A stretch of 40,001 nt of DNA, taken from positions 1 through 40,001 of the forward strand of contig JAJYSY010000017.1 of the NCBI GenBank assembly GCA_021793375.1, in the 5' to 3' direction. The notes under the pieces are model-generated. The model saw only the letters and a list, made by a program, of their open reading frames with translations, was not told where the DNA came from and did not search any database. The translations under genes and the position numbers were made by a program. Origin of the DNA: Bacteroidota bacterium. GTDB taxonomy: Bacteria > Bacteroidota > Bacteroidia > Flavobacteriales > Flavobacteriaceae. Below, piece by piece: positions 33,261-40,001 of the stretch (its first letter is position 1; the number at the start of each line of letters is the position of its first letter).

Positions 33261-34046
33261 ATGTCAAATACAGAAAAAATAACTCCCTATCCAAAAGCTA
33301 TTGATAAAGTAGAATTTATCTATGGAATAGCAGATAGTTCTCTTATTTTAGCACAGAGATTAAGCGAATTAACTGGTCACGGACCAACGTTAGAAACCGA
33401 TATGGCGTTGACGAATATCGCTTTAGATCTCTTCGGGCAAGTACGTTCTTACTATCAATATGCGGCAAAACTAATCGGAGATAATAAAACAGAAGACGAT
33501 TTAGCTTTCTTTAGAACAGAACGAGAATTTAAAAACGTTTTATTAGTAGAAATTCCTAATAAAGATTTTGCTTATGTAATCGGAAAACAATTTTTATATG
33601 ATCAGTTTCATTACTTATTGCTAAGAGAATTACAAAAGTCTGAAGATGTTACAATTGCTGCTATTGCCAGAAAAAGCATTAAAGAAACAGCTTATCATAA
33701 AGAGTTTTCTTCAAATTGGATTAAACGCTTAGGAGATGGAACAGAAGAAAGCCATAAACGCATGCAAACAGCTATTGATGATTTATGGAAATATTCCGAT
33801 GAATTCTTTTATCCGACAGCAGCCGATAAAAAAATGCTGGAAGAAGGTGTAGGAGTAAATTTAGAAGAATTAAGAAAAGAATATAGAAGTAACATTGCTG
33901 AGGTATTAGAAGAAGCAACACTGGAAATTCCAGAATTAGAATATTTCCAAAAAGGAGGAAAAGACGGACGCCATACCGAACATATGGGGCATCTACTTTC
34001 AGAAATGCAATATATGCAACGTACATATCCGGGGATGGAGTGGTGA
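33261..34046 (+). CDS. paaC: Phenylacetyl-CoA epoxidase structural subunit PaaC
   Basis: 261-residue helical subunit that pairs with PaaA in the PaaAC core. It has a ferritin-like fold without a full diiron site. Family segments are FIYGIADSSLILAQRLSELTGHGP, NIALDLFGQVRSYYQYA, FAYVIGKQFLYDQFHYLLL and the C-terminal GHLLSEMQYMQRTYPGMEW. The length is like E. coli PaaC (248). It follows paaB by 52 bp. Downstream a 285-bp spacer full of repeats separates it from paaD, so co-transcription with paaD is plausible but not assured. Confidence 0.95.
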   Translation: MSNTEKITPYPKAIDKVEFIYGIADSSLILAQRLSELTGHGPTLETDMALTNIALDLFGQVRSYYQYAAKLIGDNKTEDDLAFFRTEREFKNVLLVEIPNKDFAYVIGKQFLYDQFHYLLLRELQKSEDVTIAAIARKSIKETAYHKEFSSNWIKRLGDGTEESHKRMQTAIDDLWKYSDEFFYPTAADKKMLEEGVGVNLEELRKEYRSNIAEVLEEATLEIPELEYFQKGGKDGRHTEHMGHLLSEMQYMQRTYPGMEW

Positions 34047-34051
34047 TGACC

Positions 34052-34291
34052 TTGAACTTGAATTCGAACTCGAAATTAGGAGTAATGAGAATGGAGTGGT
34101 AGTTAAGTATTGAGATTTGAGTAGTAAGTAATAAGAAATTGATTTCGATGGTTATCGGGATGAATTCGAGCTTGAACTTGAAAACAAAATGTCTGTTCGA
34201 GTGAAACTTTTCGACAAGATAGTGGAGAAAAGTTTTGTACCCTGTTCCCAAGTTTACTTGGCGAATCGAGAAATACTACGAAAAATGAAAG
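34052..34291. repeat. Repeat-rich spacer between paaC and paaD
   Basis: No gene in about 285 bp. It contains hexamer-like YTYGAR runs at both ends (34050-34074 and 34161-34181), AGTAATGAG at 34081 and AGTATTGAG at 34106, the same motifs as around four-helix-bundle gene 1, and two hairpins: AAACTTTTC...GAAAAGTTT (about 34204-34237) and CCAAGT TT ACTTGG (about 34249-34262). It looks like a degenerate insertion site or repeat element without its gene. Confidence 0.6.
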
Positions 34292-34331
34292 ACTTCAAGA
34301 TTTAGAACGAACTTAATAAAAAGAAATAACG

Positions 34332-34835
34332 ATGGTAGTATTAGAGAATAAGGTGGAGATAGATAAAAAGTTGTTTCCGGTATTAAAAGCCGTCAACGAC
34401 CCTGAGATTCCGGTGTCAATTATCGATATGGGAATGGTGCGCGAGGCTGTTTTAGAAGAAAATATCGCAAAAGTCAAGATTACGCCAACCTACAGCGGTT
34501 GCCCGGCAACAGATATGATTGCTTTTGATGTAAAAATGGCATTAGAACAAGCCGGATTTAACCCTGAGGTAGAAAGTGTAATCGATCCGCCGTGGACTAC
34601 CGATTGGATTACTGAAGAAGGAAAGAAAGCTTTAGAAAAATTTGGTATTGTAGCTCCGGTAGATGCAACTTCTGATAAAAAAGCATTAATGGGAGAGAAG
34701 CATATTTTAAAATGTTTAAATTGCGGATCAACCCATACCGAAATGGTCAGTCAATTTGGTTCTACAGCGTGTAAAGCGCAATTCAGATGCTTAGACTGTG
34801 GAGAACCATTTGATTATTTTAAATGTTTGATATAA
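34332..34835 (+). CDS. paaD: PaaD, DUF59 / zinc-binding maturation subunit
   Basis: 167-residue protein with an N-terminal DUF59 (MIP18, SufT-type) domain, residues about 12-105 (VNDPEIPVSIIDMGMVREAVLEE, YSGCPATDMIAFDV), and a C-terminal cysteine motif: C128-x-x-C131, C147, C153-x-x-C156 and C165. It is needed for activity of the PaaABCE complex in other bacteria, probably in metal-cluster assembly. Family length and domain order are normal. It begins after a repeat-rich 285-bp spacer. A terminator-like hairpin follows 33 bp downstream, so it could end the first transcription unit of the cluster. Confidence 0.94.
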   Translation: MVVLENKVEIDKKLFPVLKAVNDPEIPVSIIDMGMVREAVLEENIAKVKITPTYSGCPATDMIAFDVKMALEQAGFNPEVESVIDPPWTTDWITEEGKKALEKFGIVAPVDATSDKKALMGEKHILKCLNCGSTHTEMVSQFGSTACKAQFRCLDCGEPFDYFKCLI

Positions 34836-34867
34836 AATATCGATGAATTTCGATGAACAATAAATTT

Positions 34868-34900
34868 AAAGGGTGTTTTAGCAGTAAAATACCCTTTTTT
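34868..34900 (+). terminator. Strong hairpin between paaD and paaG
   Basis: 13-bp stem with one wobble: AAAGGGTGTTTTA at 34868-34880 pairs with TAAAATACCCTTT at 34885-34897 around GCAG, followed by T residues to 34900. It is a full intrinsic terminator inside the catabolic cluster. I found no promoter between it and paaG (34931). Confidence 0.82.
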
Positions 34901-34930
34901 AAATAGAATTAAATACTAAAAACAAAAGAA

Positions 34931-35713
34931 ATGAGTGATAGCATTTTATATGAAGTAAAGAATAATGTAGCGCACATTAGTCTGAATCGCCCAAAAGCTT
35001 TTAATAGTTTTAACCGAAAAATGTCATTAGCTTTTCAAGAAGCACTTAAAAAAGCAGGTAGTAGCAAAGAAGTAAGAGCAGTTTATCTTTCTGGTAAAGG
35101 AAAAGCATTTTGCGCCGGACAAGATTTAAAAGAAGTGTTGGACCAAGAAAACAATCCTGGATTCAAAAAGATATTAGACGAAGGATATAACCCGATTATT
35201 AAATTAATCCGTGGACTTCAAAAACCCGTTATTTCCGCAGTAAATGGTGTAGCAGCAGGAGCTGGAGCCAATATTGCGTTAGCTTGCGATATTTGCGTAG
35301 CGAACGAAAAAGCATCTTTCATTCAAGCTTTCAGTAAAATCGGATTAGTGCCCGATAGCGGAGGAACTTTCTTTTTACCGCGTCTTATCGGATTCCAAAA
35401 AGCGTCTGCTTTAATGATGTTGGGAGATAATGTAAATGCAAAAGAAGCAGAACGAATCGGAATGATTTATACCTATTTCTCGGAAGAAGAATTTGTGGAT
35501 AAATCCATTGCTTTGGCAGAAAAATTAGCCCAAATGCCAACCAAAGCTTTGGCACAAACCAAAGAACTGATTAATCAATCGTATCAGAATTCATTAGAAG
35601 AACAATTGAATTTAGAAGGAAAAGAACAAATTCAAGCTGCACAAAGTGAAGATTATAACGAAGGAGTAAACGCTTTTGTGGAAAAAAGAAAACCGAAGTT
35701 TAGAGGAGAATAA
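34931..35713 (+). CDS. paaG: Phenylacetyl-CoA epoxide isomerase PaaG
   Basis: 260-residue crotonase-fold enzyme that isomerises ring-1,2-epoxyphenylacetyl-CoA to oxepin-CoA. Oxyanion-hole segments AFCAGQDLKEV and VNGVAAGAGANIALACD are present. The catalytic Asp is D142 in GLVPDSGGTFFLPRLIG, the position and flanking that separate PaaG from hydratases such as PaaF, which have Glu there. The length equals E. coli PaaG (262). It sits 95 bp after paaD, beyond the hairpin terminator. Assignment to PaaG rather than PaaB-type or PaaF rests on the Asp motif and the cluster context. Confidence 0.9.
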   Translation: MSDSILYEVKNNVAHISLNRPKAFNSFNRKMSLAFQEALKKAGSSKEVRAVYLSGKGKAFCAGQDLKEVLDQENNPGFKKILDEGYNPIIKLIRGLQKPVISAVNGVAAGAGANIALACDICVANEKASFIQAFSKIGLVPDSGGTFFLPRLIGFQKASALMMLGDNVNAKEAERIGMIYTYFSEEEFVDKSIALAEKLAQMPTKALAQTKELINQSYQNSLEEQLNLEGKEQIQAAQSEDYNEGVNAFVEKRKPKFRGE

Positions 35714-35736
35714 ATTAATTCCAAAATGTTAGTTCA

Positions 35737-35837
35737 AGTGATTTTTCTTTGAAGTAAAATGGAAAAGAAAAATTGTATCGAGAACAGATTCATATTTCGA
35801 TACAATTTTTACTCCGTTACTCTTTGTAAAAATCACT
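35737..35837. repeat. Nested inverted repeat upstream of paaH
   Basis: Outer arms AGTGATTTTT (35737-35746) and AAAAATCACT (35828-35837) enclose an inner perfect 14-bp stem, AAAAATTGTATCGA (35768-35781) with TCGATACAATTTTT (35797-35810). Total about 100 nt in the 282-bp paaG-paaH spacer. The remainder of the spacer, 35838-35995, is AT-rich and has no clear gene. Confidence 0.75.
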
Positions 35838-35995
35838 CAATATGACCTGTAACTTAGTTTATCGATATTCGTAACGAGTATTAAATCATTTGAATATAAA
35901 AATAAAATTAAATGAAACTAATATTGATTTAAAGAATAGTGAAATAAAAATTTCGATATTCTTTATTCAGTATTCAAAATTAAAACAAAAAATAT

Positions 35996-37171
35996 ATGAA
36001 CGTAGCTATTATCGGAGCGGGAACTATGGGAAGTGGTATTGCGCAAGTTGCAGCCACTGCCGGATGTTCTGTGAAATTATATGATACTAAAAAAGAAGCG
36101 CTTCAAAAGAGTGAAGATGCACTCGAAAAAATATTGCGAAAAATTACGGATAAAGGAAAAATATCTGAAGACGAGAAGAATCGAATTCAAGGAAATATTG
36201 CTTATGTAAACTCAATGGATAACCTGTCAGACGCCGACTTAACCATTGAAGCTATTATTGAGGATATAGATATTAAGCAAAAGATATTCAGGCAATTAGA
36301 AGAAATCCAAAATAAAGATGCAATTATTGCGTCCAATACCTCTTCCATTCCCATTGCCGGAATTGCGGCAGCTTTGGAAAATCCGGAAAGAGTAATCGGA
36401 ATTCATTTTTTTAACCCAGCTCCGTTGATGGCATTAGTCGAAATTATTCCGGCTGTTCAAACTTCTGAAGAAGTAAAAAATAAAGTAGTTCAGATTATTG
36501 CCGATTGGAAAAAAGTTGGTGTAGTGGCAAAAGACACTCCCGGATTTATCGTAAATCGTGTAGCGCGACCTTTCTACGGAGAAGCTTTACGAATTTATGA
36601 AGAAGGATTTGCAAGCTTTGCTGAAATCGATAATGCAATGAAAGAACTCGGAAATTTCCGAATGGGACCTTTCCAATTAATGGACTTCATTGGTAACGAT
36701 GTAAATTACAGCGTAACCGAAACCGTTTTCCAGGAATTTTATTATGATCCGCGTTACAAACCTGCATTCACTCAAAAGCGATATGCCCAAGCCGGATATT
36801 TAGGAAGAAAATCGGGGAGAGGCTATTATCATTATAAAGATGGTAAAATCGATTTAGAAAAACATCCGGAATTAAAAGGTGATTTTGATAAAGAAAAAGG
36901 ACAACAAATTTTAGATCGGATTTTGGTGATGCTCATTAATGAAGCCGCTGATGCTTTATTCCTAAACATTGCCACTGCAAAAGACATCGATTCTGCTATG
37001 ACCAAAGGCGTAAACTATCCAAAAGGACTCTTAGCCTGGGCCAATGAAAAAGGAATCGATTGGTGTGTCGAAAAAATGGATGAATTATACGACATGTACC
37101 ACGAAGACCGATACAGATGCAGTCCGTTGTTGAGAAAAATGAAGAAGGAAGGGAAGAAGTTTGGGGTGTGA
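35996..37171 (+). CDS. paaH: 3-hydroxyacyl-CoA dehydrogenase PaaH
   Basis: 391-residue NAD-dependent enzyme of the 3-hydroxyacyl-CoA dehydrogenase family that oxidises 3-hydroxyadipyl-CoA in the last steps of phenylacetate breakdown. The Rossmann motif G7-A-G-T-M-G-S-G14, catalytic H137 in VIGIHFFNPAPLMALVEI and KDTPGFIVNRVARPF are clear. The C-terminal domain (from about residue 185) is the 3HCDH_C fold; the tail from about 295 (QQILDRILVMLINEAADALF, NYPKGLLAWANEKG) is a second C-terminal-type domain. E. coli PaaH is 475 residues, single-domain HBDs about 280, so this is a mid-length form. The start at 35996 is fixed by the Rossmann N-terminus. Confidence 0.93.
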   Translation: MNVAIIGAGTMGSGIAQVAATAGCSVKLYDTKKEALQKSEDALEKILRKITDKGKISEDEKNRIQGNIAYVNSMDNLSDADLTIEAIIEDIDIKQKIFRQLEEIQNKDAIIASNTSSIPIAGIAAALENPERVIGIHFFNPAPLMALVEIIPAVQTSEEVKNKVVQIIADWKKVGVVAKDTPGFIVNRVARPFYGEALRIYEEGFASFAEIDNAMKELGNFRMGPFQLMDFIGNDVNYSVTETVFQEFYYDPRYKPAFTQKRYAQAGYLGRKSGRGYYHYKDGKIDLEKHPELKGDFDKEKGQQILDRILVMLINEAADALFLNIATAKDIDSAMTKGVNYPKGLLAWANEKGIDWCVEKMDELYDMYHEDRYRCSPLLRKMKKEGKKFGV

Positions 37172-37173
37172 AT

Positions 37174-37217
37174 TGAGTAGTATGGTAGTTGGGTAGTTTG
37201 TAGTTATGTAGTAGTTT
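37174..37217 (+). repeat. Degenerate repeat left of four-helix-bundle gene 2
   Basis: About 44 nt of GTAGTT-like repeats (GTAGTATGGTAGTTGGGTAG, then TTTGTAGTTATGTAGTAG) beginning just after the paaH stop and ending at the start codon of the next gene. Its reverse complement matches the segment to the right of the gene in 19 of 21 aligned positions. Confidence 0.8.
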
Positions 37218-37598
37218 ATGGAGAAAAGTAAATATCATTTTAGATTTGAAGATTTAAAAATTTACCAAAAAGCTTTGGATTATGGTGATTTTGTAAATGA
37301 GCAAGTATCAAACTTCCCAAAGATAGAGCAATATAGATTATCTTCTCAATTTATTAAAGCTTCAGATTCTATAGCTTTAAATATTGCGGAAGGATATTCG
37401 GGGTCTAAAGCTAATTTTTTAAGATATCTTGGTATTGCTGTTGGGAGCTTGGATGAATGTGTTGTTTGTTCTACCAAAGCCTATAGAAGGAGCCTTATTG
37501 ATTCTGACATAAACGAAGAAAATAGAAAACGACTGTCAGAACTCTCAAAGATGATTCAATCTTACATGAATTATTTAAAGAAAAATTTAAAAAAATAA
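37218..37598 (+). CDS. Four-helix-bundle protein (23S rRNA intervening-sequence type)
   Basis: Intact 126-residue member of the same family as the gene at 32502: FRFEDLKIYQKALDYGDFVNEQVSNFP, then LSSQFIKASDSIALNIAEGYSGS, FLRYLGIAVGSLDECVVCSTKAYRRSL, and a basic C-terminal helix ending YMNYLKKNLKK. It has four amphipathic helices, and such proteins form ring-shaped oligomers. The family includes proteins encoded in 23S rRNA inserts and Avd of diversity-generating retroelements, but here it lies between paaH and paaI with inverted repeats on both sides. It is on the operon strand and does not disrupt a paa gene. Function unknown. Confidence 0.88.
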   Translation: MEKSKYHFRFEDLKIYQKALDYGDFVNEQVSNFPKIEQYRLSSQFIKASDSIALNIAEGYSGSKANFLRYLGIAVGSLDECVVCSTKAYRRSLIDSDINEENRKRLSELSKMIQSYMNYLKKNLKK

Positions 37599-37600
37599 AA

Positions 37601-37640
37601 GTATTACTACATGACTACTAACTACGAACTAAAAAACTAA
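37601..37640 (-). repeat. Inverted-orientation repeat right of four-helix-bundle gene 2
   Basis: ACTAC/AACTA-rich segment (GTATTACTACATGACTACTA followed by ACTACGAACTA), directly after the stop codon of the gene. It is the inverted partner of 37174-37217. Confidence 0.8.
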
Positions 37641-37666
37641 ATGTACAAACTCACAAACTATATATT

Positions 37667-38089
37667 ATGAGCAATCTTTTATCTCCCTCTAAAATAACCG
37701 AAACTATGCTTGCCAATGACAGTTTCAGTCAATGGTTGGGAATTGAAATATTAGAAACAAAAGAAGATTATTGCAAATTACAAATGACCATCCGTGATGA
37801 GATGCTGAATGGAATGAAAAAAGCTCAGGGTGGAATTACTTTTTCTTTTGCAGATTCTTGTTTCGCTTTCGCCAGCAATACTCGCGGGAAAAAATCGGTT
37901 TCTATTGAAGCTTCGATTAATCACATCGAAGCATTGGATTCCGGCGACACAATTACCGCCGAAGCACAATTAGAAAGCGTCAAAAACAAATTAGGTTTCT
38001 ATACCGTAAGGGTTCGAAAAAAAGAAAAATTAGTAGCTTTATTTAAAGGCGTGGTGTATCGTACAAGTGTAGATTGGGTGGAAGAGTAA
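37667..38089 (+). CDS. paaI: Hydroxyphenylacetyl-CoA thioesterase PaaI
   Basis: 140-residue hotdog-fold thioesterase that releases CoA from stalled aryl- or hydroxyphenylacetyl-CoA intermediates. The central helix GGITFSFADSCFAFASN carries D63, matching the catalytic Asp of E. coli PaaI. At position 54, in front of the double glycine (A53-Q54-G55-G56), the usual His is replaced by Gln, so the oxyanion loop differs. The length fits the family (E. coli 140). It lies 68 bp after the four-helix-bundle gene 2 and its repeat, and 77 bp before paaJ. Another PaaI-like thioesterase of unknown acyl preference cannot be excluded. Confidence 0.87.
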   Translation: MSNLLSPSKITETMLANDSFSQWLGIEILETKEDYCKLQMTIRDEMLNGMKKAQGGITFSFADSCFAFASNTRGKKSVSIEASINHIEALDSGDTITAEAQLESVKNKLGFYTVRVRKKEKLVALFKGVVYRTSVDWVEE

Positions 38090-38166
38090 ACTTGAAAACT
38101 TAATATTCAATAATAGTTGAACTGGAATTTAAAAATAAATAAAACTAAATTTGAAATAAATAAACT

Positions 38167-39381
38167 ATGAAAGAAGCATATATTATAGATGGAATCAGAA
38201 CAGCCATCGGAAAATTTAAAGGAACTTTATCGTCTGTAAGAACAGATGATTTGGGAGCTATGGTGATTAAAGAATTGGTGAAACGCAATCCAAATATTCC
38301 CAAAGAAGCATACGCAGATGTAATTATGGGTTGCGCCAACCAAGCCGGAGAAGACAACCGAAACGTGGCAAGAATGTGTTTGTTGTTAGCTGGATTACCA
38401 TACACCGTTCCGGGAGAAACCGTAAATCGACTTTGTAGTAGCGGACTTTCTTCTATTATTCACGCCAATCGTGCGATTAAAGCGGGAGACGGAGATATTT
38501 TTATTTCGGGTGGAGTAGAACATATGACCAGAGGTCCATACGCGGTTTCTAAACCGAGCTCTGCTTATGGCACCGATTCAAAAATGTATGACACCAGTTT
38601 TGGATGGCGTTTTATCAATCCAAAAATGGAAGAAATGTACGGAACAGACGGTATGGGGTTCACCGCCGAAAATTTAGTAGATAAGTATAATATTTCTCGA
38701 GAAGACCAAGATGCTTTTGCTGCTTGGAGTCAACAGAAAGCTACTAAAGCAAGAGAAAGCGGAAGATTAGCCAAAGAAATTATGCCGATAGAAATTCCGA
38801 GACGTAAACAAGAACCATTGATTTTTAAGGAAGATGAATTTATCCGTCCGGGAACTACTAAAGAAATATTGGCAAAATTACGTCCAGCATTCAGAAGAGA
38901 AAATGGAACGGTAACAGCCGGAAACTCTTCAGGATTAAATGACGGAGCAGCCGCTACAATTATTGCATCAGAAGATGCCGTTAAAAAATACGATTTAAAA
39001 CCTATGGCAAAAATTGTAAGTTCTGCCGTGGTAGGAGTAGAGCCGAGAATTATGGGAATTGGTCCGGTAGAAGCTTCTAACAAGGCACTGAAAAAAGCGG
39101 GATTGACAATGGATGATATGGATGTTATCGAATTAAACGAAGCTTTTGCTGCGCAAACATTGGCTTGTACAAGAGCTTGGGGATTAAAAGACGACGATCC
39201 GCGTTTAAATCCAAATGGGGGAGCAATTGCCATCGGTCATCCGCTTGGCGTTACGGGAACCCGAGTTTGCTATTCAGCAGCTTTAGAATTACAGTTAACC
39301 GGTAAAAAATATGCTTTGGTTACTATGTGTGTGGGAGTTGGCCAAGGATATGCAGCTATTATTGAAAATGTAAACCTTTAA
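38167..39381 (+). CDS. paaJ: 3-oxoadipyl-CoA / 3-oxo-dehydrosuberyl-CoA thiolase PaaJ
   Basis: 404-residue thiolase that cleaves 3-oxo-5,6-dehydrosuberyl-CoA and 3-oxoadipyl-CoA, ending the phenylacetate pathway with acetyl-CoA and succinyl-CoA. The catalytic residues are C90 in RLCSSGLSSI, H358 in AIGHPLGVTGTR and C388 in MCVGVGQGYAAI. Further family signs are ELNEAFAAQ and GGVEHMTRGPYAV. It is close in length to E. coli PaaJ (401). The close relative PcaF acts on the same 3-oxoadipyl-CoA, but the paa neighbours favour PaaJ. A strong terminator follows, so it ends the cluster. Confidence 0.93.
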   Translation: MKEAYIIDGIRTAIGKFKGTLSSVRTDDLGAMVIKELVKRNPNIPKEAYADVIMGCANQAGEDNRNVARMCLLLAGLPYTVPGETVNRLCSSGLSSIIHANRAIKAGDGDIFISGGVEHMTRGPYAVSKPSSAYGTDSKMYDTSFGWRFINPKMEEMYGTDGMGFTAENLVDKYNISREDQDAFAAWSQQKATKARESGRLAKEIMPIEIPRRKQEPLIFKEDEFIRPGTTKEILAKLRPAFRRENGTVTAGNSSGLNDGAAATIIASEDAVKKYDLKPMAKIVSSAVVGVEPRIMGIGPVEASNKALKKAGLTMDDMDVIELNEAFAAQTLACTRAWGLKDDDPRLNPNGGAIAIGHPLGVTGTRVCYSAALELQLTGKKYALVTMCVGVGQGYAAIIENVNL

Positions 39382-39403
39382 AATATTTATTATTTTAATT
39401 GAT

Positions 39404-39445
39404 AAACCACGGAAGAAATAAATAATTTTTATCCGTGGTTTTTTT
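39404..39445 (+). terminator. Terminator at the end of the paa cluster
   Basis: Perfect 10-bp stem: AAACCACGGA at 39404-39413 pairs with TCCGTGGTTT at 39432-39441 across an 18-nt loop, followed by T residues to 39445. Confidence 0.87.
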
Positions 39446-39774
39446 GGTCAAAAAACTAATTAAAGCGGAAAGCACCTTATACTGAATAACTTACAAGTAT
39501 TGCAATTGTTATCGGTAACGATTTAGTAACAGTGCTTACTGCATTCTTCTTCATTCAATTTCCTTGTAATTCAAATATCAAAAATACAAAAAGTAACTCA
39601 AGATTTTAAGCCTATAATGATATTTTAGATTTAAAATAAATATAACATTGAGTTTTTAAATTCTAATGAAAAGCTAAAAACATCGATTTTTCCATCTCAT
39701 TCTTCAATTTATTTCCTTGCATAGAGAAATTATATTTAAGTTGATGCAACTATTCACCCCTTAAATGAAAAGAT
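39446..39774. other. Gene-free region between paaJ and the RteC gene
   Basis: 329 bp with no convincing gene. It has ATCG-GTAA-CGAT (about 39514-39525) within a longer imperfect palindrome, and an imperfect direct repeat of about 22-25 bp: CATTCTTCTTCATTCAATTT and following at 39542-39566 against CATTCTTCAATTTATTTCCT and following at 39698-39719. No TANNTTTG promoter was found for the RteC gene. An attachment site or element end could lie here, but none can be pinpointed. Confidence 0.45.
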
Positions 39775-40001
39775 ATGGATGCAATTATTTATAACGAGGT
39801 TTTGGAAAACATTCGAAAAAAAGAAAGTACTCTTGAAATTTCCACTGCAAGTATCATTGAGGAATCATACCAGATGGTTGTATTTCTCCGAGAGAAACTG
39901 AATGAGTTAAAAAACAATGTATTAACAAAAGGCTTTAATGATCATCATTCAGAAATTGATTTTTTTAAAACTATTAAACCCCAGGTGTTGGGCAAGCTCA
40001 T
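39775..40001 (+). CDS. RteC family protein, 5' part
   Basis: First 75 codons of a gene that runs off the window. The N-terminus is helical (IYNEVLENIRKKES, IIEESYQMVVFLREKLNELK), followed by DFFKTIKPQVLGKLI, the characteristic RteC signature that marks the conserved core of these proteins. RteC of Bacteroides conjugative transposon CTnDOT is a DNA-binding regulator that turns on excision genes in response to tetracycline; homologs accompany many Bacteroidota mobile elements. No resistance or transfer gene is visible here. The other ATG at 39765 is out of frame, so 39775 is the likely start. Name and role rest on the short visible part. Confidence 0.7.
   Translation, partial: MDAIIYNEVLENIRKKESTLEISTASIIEESYQMVVFLREKLNELKNNVLTKGFNDHHSEIDFFKTIKPQVLGKL

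Noticed and set aside
33772..34251. 159-codon open frame on the minus strand over paaC
   Set aside because: It lies opposite the conserved paaC sequence and the repeat spacer; its composition is that of a shadow frame.
35890..36084. 64-codon open frame overlapping the paaH start
   Set aside because: It is in another frame than paaH and overlaps its conserved Rossmann start; it has no family features and its codons just extend through an AT-rich spacer.
38730..39233. 167-codon open frame on the minus strand within paaJ
   Set aside because: It is antisense to a complete thiolase with all three catalytic residues.

Overview
The window is a stretch of AT-rich chromosome from a member of Bacteroidota, most likely class Flavobacteriia. 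The evidence is: gene starts mostly without Shine-Dalgarno sequences; many promoters with the Bacteroidota -7 element TANNTTTG; several families typical of the phylum (DUF4837, DUF3078, DUF6588, DUF6909, bacterial GH3); and an RteC-type gene at the right edge. The species cannot be named from the sequence alone. About 40 protein genes are tightly packed. I found no rRNA, tRNA or CRISPR array.

Positions 1-29,500 are housekeeping. They hold the end of a sulfate-activation operon (cysD-cysN), a DUF302 protein, an RtcB-type RNA ligase, recG, a nucleoid-associated protein, a beta carbonic anhydrase and a surE-membrane protein-lpxB operon. Next come a DNA polymerase III delta' subunit, pgk followed by a LysM lytic transglycosylase and a DUF4837 lipoprotein, and tatA. 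A second run has an M23 peptidase joined to a bacterial GH3 protein and a nucleosidase-like DUF6909 protein, then a DUF6588 protein, a YafV-type amidase, a short SSB, a DUF3078 protein, uvrB, an ADP-forming acetate-CoA ligase and two lipoproteins. Convergent pairs are separated by clear hairpin terminators.

Positions 29,700-39,450 form a phenylacetate (paa) catabolic cluster in the order TetR regulator, paaE, paaA, paaB, paaC, paaD, paaG, paaH, paaI, paaJ. PaaA/B/C/D/E epoxidise phenylacetyl-CoA, PaaG isomerises the epoxide to the oxepin, PaaH and PaaJ carry out the later beta-oxidation-like steps, and PaaI rescues CoA. paaK, paaZ and paaF are not in the window. A 16-bp palindrome overlaps the -7 element in front of paaE and is the likely operator of the TetR protein. 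The cluster is interrupted twice by four-helix-bundle (23S rRNA intervening-sequence type) genes, each flanked by short degenerate repeats in inverted orientation. A third spacer carries the same kind of repeat with no gene.

After the paaJ terminator lies about 330 bp without a gene, followed by the 5' end of an RteC-family gene, a hallmark of Bacteroidota conjugative elements. The paa cluster may therefore abut a mobile element.

The points most worth following up are the four-helix-bundle insertions, the GH3/nucleosidase-like pair with overlapping stop and start codons, the paa operator-promoter, and three DNA-metabolism genes (recG, holB-like, uvrB) whose -7 elements sit so close to the start codon that their mRNAs are probably leaderless.
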